From NCBI GenBank assembly GCA_029266815.1, contig JAQSWC010000168.1, forward strand, positions 1-7,118: 7,118 bases of DNA, in the 5' to 3' direction. The stretch's first letter is position 1, and every line of letters begins with the position of its first letter. The DNA comes from Paucimonas sp. Lineage in GTDB: Bacteria > Pseudomonadota > Gammaproteobacteria > Burkholderiales > Burkholderiaceae_D. A program made the position numbers and the translations under genes. Positions 1 through 6,595 of this stretch are shown piece after piece. The notes beneath the pieces are model-generated. The model was given only the letters and a program-made list of their open reading frames with translations. It did not search any database and was not told the origin of the DNA.

Positions 1-2016
1 ATGAACCAGTTCAAGGACGTGTTTCTCGGTTTCGACAAGCGTCCGTATACGCGCGCAACGACCTCGCAGAAGTGCATCCGCGCCGGTGGCAAGCACAACG
101 ACCTGGAAAACGTTGGCTATACGGCGCGTCATCACACTTTCTTCGAGATGCTGGGCAACTTCAGCTTCGGCGATTACTTCAAGCGCGATGCCATCACTTA
201 CGCGTGGGAGCTGCTGACCGAAGTCTTCAAGCTGCCCACGGAGAAGCTGTGGGTCACCGTGTATGCGGAAGACGACGAGGCTTACGAAATCTGGAACAAG
301 GTGGTGGGCGTGCCGGCCGAACGTATCGTGCGCATCGGCGACAACAAGGGTGCGCGCTACGCCTCGGATAACTTCTGGATGATGGGCGACACCGGTCCCT
401 GCGGTCCTTGTACCGAGATTTTCTACGACCACGGTCCGCATATTCCTGGCGGTCCTCCGGGCTCGCCCGACGAAGACGGCGACCGCTACATCGAAATCTG
501 GAACAACGTCTTCATGCAGTTCAACCGCGACGAGGAAGGCGTGATGCACAAGCTGCCCAAGCCCTCAGTCGACACCGGCATGGGCCTGGAGCGCATTACC
601 GCCGTACTGCAGCATGTGCACGGCAATTACGAGATCGACACTTTTGTCAGCCTGATCAATGCAGCGAAGAAGGCAGTGGATGAAGCCGGCGCAGGCAACT
701 GCGACCGCGGATCGCCATCGCTGAAAGTGATTGCTGATCATATCCGCGCTTGCACGTTCACGGTCGTGGACGGTGTCATTCCTGGCAATGCAGGTCGTGG
801 CTATGTGCTGCGCCGTATCGCCCGCCGCGCAATCCGCCATGGCTACAAGCTTGGCGCACGCAAGCCTTTCTTTTATTCGCTGGTGCCGGCACTCGTGAAT
901 GAGATGGGCGAGGCCTACCCGGAACTGCGTCAGAACGGACAGCGCGCACTGGAAGTATTGAAACAGGAAGAGGAAGCCTTCTTCCGCACCATCGCCAATG
1001 GCATGGAAATTCTCGAGAAGGCGCTGGGAGCCGGTGCGAAGCAGATCGATGGCGATACTGCCTTCAAGCTGCACGACACCTACGGTTTCCCTGTCGACCT
1101 CACCGCTGATGTCTGCCGTGAGCGTGGCGTGACCGTAGATGAAACGCGCTTTAATGATTTGCTCAACGAGCAGCGTCAGCGTGCACGCGAAGCCGGCAAG
1201 TTCAAGATGGCAGCGGGCCTTGAATACAGCGGCAGCGCAACGACCTTCCACGGTTACGAAAAACTGATCCATGAGACTGCAACGGTGACCGCGATCTACG
1301 TTGATGGCACCTCAGTGCAGCAGACGAATCCCGGCGACGACGCGGTGGTCGTGCTCGATCACACGCCGTTCTATGCCGAGAGCGGCGGCCAGGTCGGCGA
1401 CACCGGCGAGCTGCGCAATGCGGCATCACGCTTCATCGTCGAAGACACGATTAAGGTGCAGGCCGATGTGTTTGGCCACCATGGCAGCGTGGCGGAGGGC
1501 ACGATCAAGGTCGGCGATGTGGTTGATGCCCGCGTGGATTCCGAGAAGCGCGCGAAGATCGTGCGCAACCACAGCGCAACGCACCTGATGCACAAGGCGC
1601 TGCGTGAAGTGCTCGGCGCACATGTACAGCAAAAGGGCTCACTGGTGAACGCGGAGCGTACACGCTTCGACTTCGCCCACACCGGCGCCATGACGCCCGA
1701 GCAGATCCGAAAGGTGGAGGCTCTCGTCAATGCCGAGATTCTTTCCAACCATGCGACGCAGGCCCGCGTGATGGCGATTGACGAAGCACAGAAGAGCGGC
1801 GCGATGATGCTGTTCGGCGAAAAATACGGCGACAGCGTGCGTGTGCTCGACATCGGCTCCAGTCGCGAACTCTGCGGCGGTACTCACGTGCAGCGCACCG
1901 GCGACATCGGGCTGTTCAAGATTGTGTCCGAAGGCGGTGTTGCTGCCGGCATCCGCCGCGTGGAAGCAGTCACGGGCGACAATTTGCCTATCTGCAATCG
2001 CTTGAGTCGACAGTGA
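1..2016 (+). CDS. alaS: Alanyl-tRNA synthetase, N-terminal piece (5' cut by window, 3' frameshifted)
   Basis: Charges tRNA-Ala with alanine in the cytoplasm and hydrolyses mischarged Ser/Gly-tRNA-Ala. The visible 671 residues begin at a conserved internal Met equivalent to about residue 44 of the E. coli enzyme (876 aa), so the true start lies roughly 130 bases upstream of the window and the ATG at position 1 is not the real start. Class II catalytic core: CIRAGGKHND near residues 25-34, TARHHTFFEMLGNFSFGDYF at 41-60 and motif 3 GMGLER at 193-198. The editing domain carries the zinc/active-site pairs HSATH (524-528) and CGGTH (625-629), both intact. Homology is continuous to EAVTGDN (about residue 661). 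The last residues, LPICNRLSRQ, are out of frame. The stop at 2014-2016 is premature, and the C-Ala domain follows in another frame. Family assignment is certain. Whether the break is biological or a sequence error cannot be told here. Confidence 0.95.
   Translation: MNQFKDVFLGFDKRPYTRATTSQKCIRAGGKHNDLENVGYTARHHTFFEMLGNFSFGDYFKRDAITYAWELLTEVFKLPTEKLWVTVYAEDDEAYEIWNKVVGVPAERIVRIGDNKGARYASDNFWMMGDTGPCGPCTEIFYDHGPHIPGGPPGSPDEDGDRYIEIWNNVFMQFNRDEEGVMHKLPKPSVDTGMGLERITAVLQHVHGNYEIDTFVSLINAAKKAVDEAGAGNCDRGSPSLKVIADHIRACTFTVVDGVIPGNAGRGYVLRRIARRAIRHGYKLGARKPFFYSLVPALVNEMGEAYPELRQNGQRALEVLKQEEEAFFRTIANGMEILEKALGAGAKQIDGDTAFKLHDTYGFPVDLTADVCRERGVTVDETRFNDLLNEQRQRAREAGKFKMAAGLEYSGSATTFHGYEKLIHETATVTAIYVDGTSVQQTNPGDDAVVVLDHTPFYAESGGQVGDTGELRNAASRFIVEDTIKVQADVFGHHGSVAEGTIKVGDVVDARVDSEKRAKIVRNHSATHLMHKALREVLGAHVQQKGSLVNAERTRFDFAHTGAMTPEQIRKVEALVNAEILSNHATQARVMAIDEAQKSGAMMLFGEKYGDSVRVLDIGSSRELCGGTHVQRTGDIGLFKIVSEGGVAAGIRRVEAVTGDNLPICNRLSRQ
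1981..1988 (+). other. Frameshift point splitting alaS
   Basis: Reading moves from frame 1 to frame 3 between AAT at 1981-1983 and GCC at 1986-1988. Read in frame 3 from 1986, the protein continues as AYLQSLESTVSQAAG, the expected link from editing domain to C-Ala domain. Betaproteobacterial AlaRS, as I recall it, has about two more residues here (DN-AL-AYLQ), so the change is consistent with a 4-base deletion, or with one lost base in a slightly shorter linker. The local string C AAT TTG is not a canonical X XXY YYZ slippery heptamer, so programmed -1 frameshifting is not favoured. Confidence 0.8.
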
Positions 2017-2501
2017 GTCAGGCGGCGGGCACACTGAAGGTGACTCCTGCCGAAATCACGTCCCGCATCGGCGGCGTGCTCGACCAGGTGCGTTCGCTGG
2101 AAAAAGAACTCGCTCAGTTGAAAGGCAAGCTGGCGTCGGCGCAAGGCGATGAGCTGCTTGCCAAGGCAGTGGATATCAAGGGATTGAAGGTTCTGGCTGC
2201 CACGCTGGAAGGCGCGGACGCCAACGCACTGCGCGAGACAATGGACAAGCTGAAGGACAAGCTGAAGACTGCGGCCATCGTGCTGGCATCGGTGAATGGC
2301 GGCAAGGTCAGTCTGATTGCCGGTGTAACTGCCGACGCGACATCGAAAGTGAAAGCCGGCGAGCTGGTCAACTTCGTCGCCCAGCAGGTCGGCGGCAAGG
2401 GCGGCGGACGTCCCGACATGGCGCAGGCCGGCGGCACTGATCCGAGCGGTTTGCCGAAGGCGCTGCAGGACGTGTCGAAGTGGGTGGAAGAGCGGGTCTG
2501 A
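2013..2501 (+). CDS. alaS: Alanyl-tRNA synthetase, C-terminal C-Ala piece
   Basis: This is the dimerisation and tRNA-elbow-binding C-Ala domain of AlaRS, separated from the catalytic part by the frameshift. The open frame could start at GTG 2013, whose last two bases overlap the upstream stop (GTGA), but homology reaches back to about 1986. The GTG is therefore most likely an internal Val codon and not a genuine start. No convincing Shine-Dalgarno sequence precedes it. From the GTG the 162 residues include a heptad-like coiled coil (LDQVRSLEKELAQLKGKL, about 23-40), the segment KVSLIAGVT (about 98-106), and the conserved tail VAQQVGGKGGGRPDMAQAGG near 122-141. The tail is undecayed and in good codon usage, so the frameshift is either very recent or a sequencing/assembly error. 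If translated separately by coupling, it could act in trans with the first piece, but that is conjecture. Confidence 0.9.
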   Translation: MSQAAGTLKVTPAEITSRIGGVLDQVRSLEKELAQLKGKLASAQGDELLAKAVDIKGLKVLAATLEGADANALRETMDKLKDKLKTAAIVLASVNGGKVSLIAGVTADATSKVKAGELVNFVAQQVGGKGGGRPDMAQAGGTDPSGLPKALQDVSKWVEERV

Positions 2502-2557
2502 TCACCGCTTTTCCTGATAGCAGATTGATCGAACCCTTATGTCGAAAGAGTGTTGCC

Positions 2558-2785
2558 ATGGAGTTTGACAAGGAACTCGACGCGCGCGGCATGGCTTGTC
2601 CGCTGCCGATACTCAAGACCAAGAAGGCCCTGGCCGATATGCTGACGGGCGATGTGCTGAAGGTGGTTGCCACCGACAAGAATTCGGTGCGCGACTTTCA
2701 TGCCTTTGCCCGGCAGACCGGCAATGACCTCCTGTCATTCGAAGAGCAGGGCAAGGAATTTGTATTCTTCATGCGCCGCAAGTAG
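2558..2785 (+). CDS. TusA/SirA-family sulfur carrier protein
   Basis: A small cytoplasmic protein of 75 residues of the TusA (SirA/YhhP) family. The defining N-terminal motif G-M-A-C-P-L-P lies at residues 11-17, with Cys14 as the expected persulfide-carrying residue, followed by the helix ILKTKKALADM and the beta strand VLKVVATD. Family members pass sulfur as a persulfide, in tRNA 2-thiouridine synthesis (E. coli TusA), molybdenum cofactor synthesis or sulfur oxidation. The sequence does not show which role applies. The ATG at 2558 is chosen because AAAGAG at 2545-2550 sits seven bases upstream and because family members begin just before the LDARG-like strand. A longer in-frame GTG at 2480 lies inside alaS and would add residues unlike the family. 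The gene follows alaS by 56 bases with no terminator between, so cotranscription is likely. E. coli TusA has CPEP where this has CPLP, so it may be a paralogue. The symbol is left blank. Confidence 0.88.
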   Translation: MEFDKELDARGMACPLPILKTKKALADMLTGDVLKVVATDKNSVRDFHAFARQTGNDLLSFEEQGKEFVFFMRRK

Positions 2786-2861
2786 ACGCGGTTCGTTGCC
2801 TTGATTGCCGCATCGTTGAGCAGGAAGCGACCGGATCAAATGGCCGCCACGCATTCTCTCT

Positions 2862-2867
2862 TATAAT
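2862..2867 (+). promoter_or_regulatory. Candidate -10 box upstream of etfBA
   Basis: A perfect TATAAT lies in a pyrimidine-rich, locally AT-richer stretch 36 bases before the etfB start. No good -35 hexamer is present at the 16-18 base distance (AATGGC or ATGGCC are the candidates). It is therefore a plausible but unproven sigma-70-type promoter. It is the only promoter-like signal I see between the tusA-like gene and etfB, and no operator-like inverted repeat surrounds it. Confidence 0.45.
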
Positions 2868-2903
2868 CTCCGCCTGTTTCACTTACCTATCCAGGACTGA
2901 TCG

Positions 2904-3653
2904 ATGAAAGTATTGGTTCCCGTCAAGCGTGTGGTTGACTACAACGTCAAGGTGCGCGTGAAATCCGATGCCTCCGGTGTCGATATTGCCAACGTCAAGA
3001 TGTCGATGAATCCCTTCGACGAAATTGCGGTTGAAGAGGCGATCCGCCTGAAAGAGGCCGGCAAGGTGACCGAGGTGGTAGCCATTTCCTGCGGCGTTAC
3101 GCAATGCCAGGAAACGCTGCGCACCGCAATGGCGATCGGCGCCGACCGTGCGATCCTCGTGGAAACCGATGCCGAGCTGCAGCCGCTGGCGGTGGCCAAG
3201 CTGCTGAAGGCGCTGGCCGACAAAGAGCAGCCGCAACTGATTATTCTCGGCAAGCAGGCGATCGACGATGACTGCAATCAGACCGGCCAGATGCTCGCCG
3301 CATTGCTCGACTGGCCTCAGGCAACCTTTGCGTCGAAGGTCGTGGTTGAGGACGGCAAGGTGGTGGTGACGCGCGAAGTGGACGGCGGCCTGGAAACAGA
3401 ATCGCTGACGCTGCCGGCCGTGGTCACTACCGACCTGCGCCTGAATGAGCCACGCTACGTGACGCTGCCGAATATCATGAAGGCCAAGAAGAAACAGCTC
3501 GATACGGTAAAGCCTGAAGAACTGGGCGTGGACGTGGCGCCGCGCCTGAAGACGCTGAAGGTGGGCGAACCGGCGAAGCGCACGGCAGGCGTGATTGTGC
3601 CCGACGTGCCCACTCTGGTTGCCAAGCTGAAGAACGAAGCGAAAGTCATCTAA
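2904..3653 (+). CDS. etfB: Electron transfer flavoprotein subunit beta
   Basis: Beta subunit of the soluble EtfAB heterodimer, which collects electrons from acyl-CoA dehydrogenases and related flavoenzymes. This subunit binds structural AMP and docks onto the partner dehydrogenase. At 249 residues it has the family's normal length. It starts with the typical MKVLVPVKRVVDYNVKVRVK strand. Conserved blocks include GKQAIDDDCNQTGQM (116-130), the signature region DGGLETE...LPAVVTTDLRLNEPRY, and the dehydrogenase recognition loop RYVTLPNIMKAKKK (184-197). Leu188 matches the leucine anchor (Leu195) of human ETF-beta. The block resembles mitochondrial ETF closely, which points to the general (group I) fatty-acid/amino-acid-oxidation type and not the bifurcating FixAB type. 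ATG 2904 has AGGA at 2893-2896 seven bases upstream. etfA follows after 11 bases, so the two are cotranscribed. Confidence 0.97.
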   Translation: MKVLVPVKRVVDYNVKVRVKSDASGVDIANVKMSMNPFDEIAVEEAIRLKEAGKVTEVVAISCGVTQCQETLRTAMAIGADRAILVETDAELQPLAVAKLLKALADKEQPQLIILGKQAIDDDCNQTGQMLAALLDWPQATFASKVVVEDGKVVVTREVDGGLETESLTLPAVVTTDLRLNEPRYVTLPNIMKAKKKQLDTVKPEELGVDVAPRLKTLKVGEPAKRTAGVIVPDVPTLVAKLKNEAKVI

Positions 3654-3664
3654 AGGACAAGAAC

Positions 3665-4597
3665 ATGACAGCACTCGTCATCGCAGAACACGACAATGCT
3701 TCGCTCAAGGGAAGCACGCTCAATACCGTTACCGCGGCTGCTCAATGCGGCGGCGAAGTTCACGTGCTGGTCGCGGGACACCATTGCGGCGCCGCGGCCG
3801 ATGCGGCGAAGCAGATCGCAGGCGTGACCAAGGTCCTGGTCGCGGATGCGGAGCAGTTCGCCAACGGCCTGGCCGAGAATGTTGCTGCCCAGGCGCTTGC
3901 GCTGGCAGGCAGCTATTCGCACATCCTCGCGCCCGCTACCGCCTATGGCAAGAACATTCTGCCGCGCGTGGCGGCGAAGCTCGACGTTGCCCAGATTTCG
4001 GAAATCAGCAAGGTCGATTCGCCGGACACGTTCGAGCGTCCTATCTATGCCGGCAATGCGATCGCTACCGTGCAGTCGTCCGATCCGGTGAAAGTGATCA
4101 CGGTGCGTACCACCGGTTTCGATGCAGCTTCGGCAAGTGGCGGCTCGGCGGCAGTCGAGAACGTAACGCCGGTAGCCGACTCCGGCAAATCCAGTTTCGT
4201 CTCACGCGAGCTGGCGAAGTCCGACCGCCCTGAGCTGACGGCAGCCAAGGTTATCGTCTCGGGTGGACGCGGCATGGGCTCGGGCGAGAATTTCAAGATT
4301 CTCGAACCGCTGGCCGACAAGCTGGGTGCGGCAATGGGCGCCTCGCGTGCCGCCGTCGATGCGGGTTACGTGCCGAACGACTGGCAAGTCGGACAGACCG
4401 GCAAGATCGTCGCGCCGCAGCTCTATGTCGCGGTCGGCATTTCCGGCGCGATCCAGCATTTGGCCGGCATGAAGGATTCCAAGGTCATCGTCGCGATCAA
4501 CAAGGATGCCGAAGCGCCGATTTTCTCGGTAGCCGACTACGGCATTGTCGGTGACCTGTTCGAGATCGTGCCTGAACTGGTGAAGGAACTGGGCTGA
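3665..4597 (+). CDS. etfA: Electron transfer flavoprotein subunit alpha
   Basis: FAD-carrying alpha subunit of EtfAB. It accepts electrons from acyl-CoA dehydrogenases and delivers them to ETF-ubiquinone oxidoreductase at the membrane. The 310-residue length is normal. Residues 1 to about 185 form the N-terminal alpha/beta domain (MTALVIAEHDN..., ILAPATAYGKNILPRVAAKL). The C-terminal FAD domain begins with GGRGMGSGENF (200-210) and contains the ETF-alpha signature from LYVAVGISGAIQHLAG (253-268) through VIVAIN (274-279), then NKDAEAPIFSVADYGIVGDL. No key residue appears missing. The start ATG has AAAGGA at 3652-3657, which overlaps the etfB stop codon, the usual arrangement in a coupled operon. 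A short CGGCA/TGCCG hairpin (4598-4614) directly follows the stop, and a strong terminator follows at 4661-4705. Confidence 0.97.
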   Translation: MTALVIAEHDNASLKGSTLNTVTAAAQCGGEVHVLVAGHHCGAAADAAKQIAGVTKVLVADAEQFANGLAENVAAQALALAGSYSHILAPATAYGKNILPRVAAKLDVAQISEISKVDSPDTFERPIYAGNAIATVQSSDPVKVITVRTTGFDAASASGGSAAVENVTPVADSGKSSFVSRELAKSDRPELTAAKVIVSGGRGMGSGENFKILEPLADKLGAAMGASRAAVDAGYVPNDWQVGQTGKIVAPQLYVAVGISGAIQHLAGMKDSKVIVAINKDAEAPIFSVADYGIVGDLFEIVPELVKELG

Positions 4598-4660
4598 CGG
4601 CAGGCTGAATGCCGCGCCGATAAAAGCGCAACAGCGACACGCAACAAAGCGGGTCAAACA

Positions 4661-4705
4661 CGGACAGGATGTGCGATAGTTATCGCCATCCTGTCCGATT
4701 TTTTT
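4661..4705 (+). terminator. Rho-independent terminator after etfA
   Basis: A perfect 11-bp inverted repeat, CGGACAGGATG (4661-4671) and CATCCTGTCCG (4687-4697), is extended inward by GCGATA (4673-4678) and TATCGC (4681-4686) with only T4672 unpaired. The apex would open to a small loop. It is followed by A and a run of seven T (4699-4705). This is a textbook intrinsic terminator for etfBA on the + strand. Its T tract ends just before GAGGG (4706-4710), the ribosome binding site of the next gene, so it may also act as a leader attenuator or partial terminator for that gene. Confidence 0.88.
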
Positions 4706-4716
4706 GAGGGTATCCG

Positions 4717-6507
4717 ATGAGTTATTCCGCGCCGATCAAAGACATGCTGTTCGTCATCAACGAACTGGCGGGGCTGGCCAAGGTGAATACCTTGCCCGGA
4801 TGCGAGGAGGCGACGGCGGACACGGTGGAGGCGGTGCTGGAAGAGAACGCGCGATTCTGCAGCGAAGTGATAGCGCCGCTGAATCATGAAGGCGACAAGG
4901 CGCCCAGCACCTGGGCCGACGGCAAGGTGACTACCACCAAGGGTTTCAAGGAGGCGTTCAAGTCCTTTGCCGAAGCTGGCTGGCAAGGTGTGCAGCACCC
5001 ACCCGAATTCGGCGGGCAGGGCTTGCCCAAGCTGGTGGCAACGCCTTGCATAGAGATGCTGAACTCGGCCAACCTTTCTTTTGCCTTGTGCCCGTTGCTG
5101 ACTGACGGCGCAATCGAAGCGTTGATGACTGCCGGCACCGAAGAGCAGCAGCAGACCTTCATACCCAACCTGATTTCCGGTAAATGGACCGGCACGATGA
5201 ACCTGACCGAGCCACAGGCCGGTTCCGACTTGTCGCTGATCCGCACGCGCGCCGTGGCGCAGGGCGACGGCACTTACAAGCTTTCAGGCACCAAGATTTT
5301 CATCACCTACGGTGAGCACGACATGGCGGAGAACATCATCCATTTCGTGCTGGCGCGAACGCCGAATGCGCCGGAGGGCGTGAAGGGCATTTCGCTGTTC
5401 ATCGTGCCGAAGATACTGGTGAAGGCGGATGGCAGCCTCGGTGAACGCAATGATGTGGAGTGCGTGTCGATCGAGCATAAGCTCGGTATCAAGGCGAGCC
5501 CCACCGCGGTATTGCAATTCGGCGATCACGGCGGCGCCATCGGCACGTTGATCGGTGAGGAAAACCGCGGGCTGGAGTACATGTTCATCATGATGAATGC
5601 GGCGCGCTTTGCTGTGGGCGTGCAAGGCCTGGCGCTGGCCGAGCGCGCCTACCAGAAGGCGGTGCAGTATGCGAAAGACCGCATCCAGTCTCGCGATCCG
5701 GACGGCGGGACCAGTGCTGCGCCGATTATCCGCCAGCCCGACGTGCGGCGCATGCTGATGAGCATGCGCGCGCAGACCGAGGCCGGGCGCGCCTTGGCTT
5801 ATGTCACGGCTGCCGCTTTCGATCTCGCTCATCATCATCCTGAAGAAAGCGAACGCAATCGCCAGCGCGCGTTCTATGAATTGATGGTGCCGGTGGTGAA
5901 AGGGTGGTGCACCGAGATGTCGGTGGACGTGGCATCGACCGGCGTGCAGGTGCACGGCGGCATGGGATTCGTCGAAGAGACCGGCGCGGCCCAGTTTTAC
6001 CGCGATGCACGCATCCTTCCCATCTATGAAGGCACGACGGCGATCCAGGCGAACGATCTGGTCGGGCGCAAGACTGTCAGGGATGGCGGCGCTGCAGTTC
6101 GTGACGTGATTGCGCGCATCACGGAAACGGAAACCCAGTTGAAGTCAGCGGTTTTGGAGGATATCAAGGCGTGCGGCATTCGCTTGAGCGAAGGACGTGC
6201 AGCCCTTGAAAAGACTGTGGAATTCATTCTTGCCAATGCAAAGTCCGAACCAAAGAAAGTTCTCGCCAGCGGCGTAACTTACCTGAAGCTGGCCGGTATT
6301 GTGATCGGCGGGTGGCAGATGGCGCGTGCGGCGCTCGCGGCGGAACGCCTTCTTCAGGCCGGTACTGGCGACGCATCTTTCTGTCGGGCGAAAATTGCGA
6401 CGGCGCTATTTTTTGCCAGACATGTATTGCCGTTGTCGTCGGCGCATTCAATCGCAATTGTCGAAGGTGCGGATGACTCGAACAGGCTTGCTGATGATGT
6501 TTTTTGA
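4717..6507 (+). CDS. Acyl-CoA dehydrogenase, large DmdC-like class
   Basis: An FAD-dependent cytoplasmic dehydrogenase that introduces an alpha,beta double bond into an acyl-CoA and reduces ETF, encoded directly upstream. At 596 residues it is longer than the usual 380-400-residue enzymes. The extra length is a short N-terminal extension (MSYSAPIKDMLFVINELAG) and a C-terminal domain of about 130-150 residues, as in the DmdC (3-methylmercaptopropionyl-CoA dehydrogenase) group. Visible motifs are NLTEPQAGSDLS (162-173), which is signature 1; QVHGGMGF (411-418), FAD/ADP contact; and IYEGTTAIQAN (436-446), with Glu438 as the likely catalytic base by analogy to MCAD. ATG 4717 has GAGGG six bases upstream. 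The natural substrate cannot be read from the sequence. Many proteobacterial members act on fatty acyl-CoAs or are uncharacterised, so neither dmdC nor fadE is assigned. It ends in a short acidic tail, with no terminator recognisable after it. Confidence 0.94.
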   Translation: MSYSAPIKDMLFVINELAGLAKVNTLPGCEEATADTVEAVLEENARFCSEVIAPLNHEGDKAPSTWADGKVTTTKGFKEAFKSFAEAGWQGVQHPPEFGGQGLPKLVATPCIEMLNSANLSFALCPLLTDGAIEALMTAGTEEQQQTFIPNLISGKWTGTMNLTEPQAGSDLSLIRTRAVAQGDGTYKLSGTKIFITYGEHDMAENIIHFVLARTPNAPEGVKGISLFIVPKILVKADGSLGERNDVECVSIEHKLGIKASPTAVLQFGDHGGAIGTLIGEENRGLEYMFIMMNAARFAVGVQGLALAERAYQKAVQYAKDRIQSRDPDGGTSAAPIIRQPDVRRMLMSMRAQTEAGRALAYVTAAAFDLAHHHPEESERNRQRAFYELMVPVVKGWCTEMSVDVASTGVQVHGGMGFVEETGAAQFYRDARILPIYEGTTAIQANDLVGRKTVRDGGAAVRDVIARITETETQLKSAVLEDIKACGIRLSEGRAALEKTVEFILANAKSEPKKVLASGVTYLKLAGIVIGGWQMARAALAAERLLQAGTGDASFCRAKIATALFFARHVLPLSSAHSIAIVEGADDSNRLADDVF

Positions 6508-6595
6508 TCGGCATTGCCACGTGATCGTTTGATGAGTGAATAAAATTGGACCTGATGTGCGTGATTCATTGCACTGACCTTGATAAGGCGGAAAG
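6508..6595 (+). promoter_or_regulatory. Intergenic leader of the DUF4864-like gene, weak promoter candidate
   Basis: An 88-base AT-richer gap. It contains TAAAAT (6541-6546, one mismatch to a -10 box) and TTGCCA (6514-6519, one mismatch to a -35 box), but they are 21 bases apart, too far for a standard sigma-70 promoter. AAGG at 6585-6588, seven bases before ATG 6596, is a good ribosome binding site. No clear terminator for the upstream dehydrogenase is seen, so the downstream gene may be read through from it or have its own weak promoter. Confidence 0.25.

Noticed and set aside
565..1272. 235-codon open frame on the minus strand within alaS
   Set aside because: Shadow of the strongly supported alaS frame, with no family resemblance.
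1980..1990. Programmed -1 ribosomal frameshift site in alaS
   Set aside because: C AAT TTG does not fit the X XXY YYZ slippery pattern. I saw no obvious downstream stimulatory stem, and AlaRS is not known to use frameshifting.
2480..2557. Upstream GTG start extending the TusA-like protein by 26 residues
   Set aside because: It overlaps the end of alaS, adds residues foreign to the family, and the ATG at 2558 has a well-placed ribosome binding site.
2883..3674. 263-codon open frame on the minus strand, opposite etfB
   Set aside because: It mirrors etfB almost exactly and gives a His/Leu/Arg-rich translation typical of the antisense of GC-rich codons. It has no recognisable domain.
4598..4614. 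CGGCA/TGCCG hairpin after the etfA stop as a terminator
   Set aside because: Five base pairs with no T tract. The strong hairpin at 4661-4705 is the better terminator.
5284..5955. 223-codon open frame on the minus strand within the acyl-CoA dehydrogenase
   Set aside because: His/Arg-rich antisense shadow of a conserved enzyme, with no domain.
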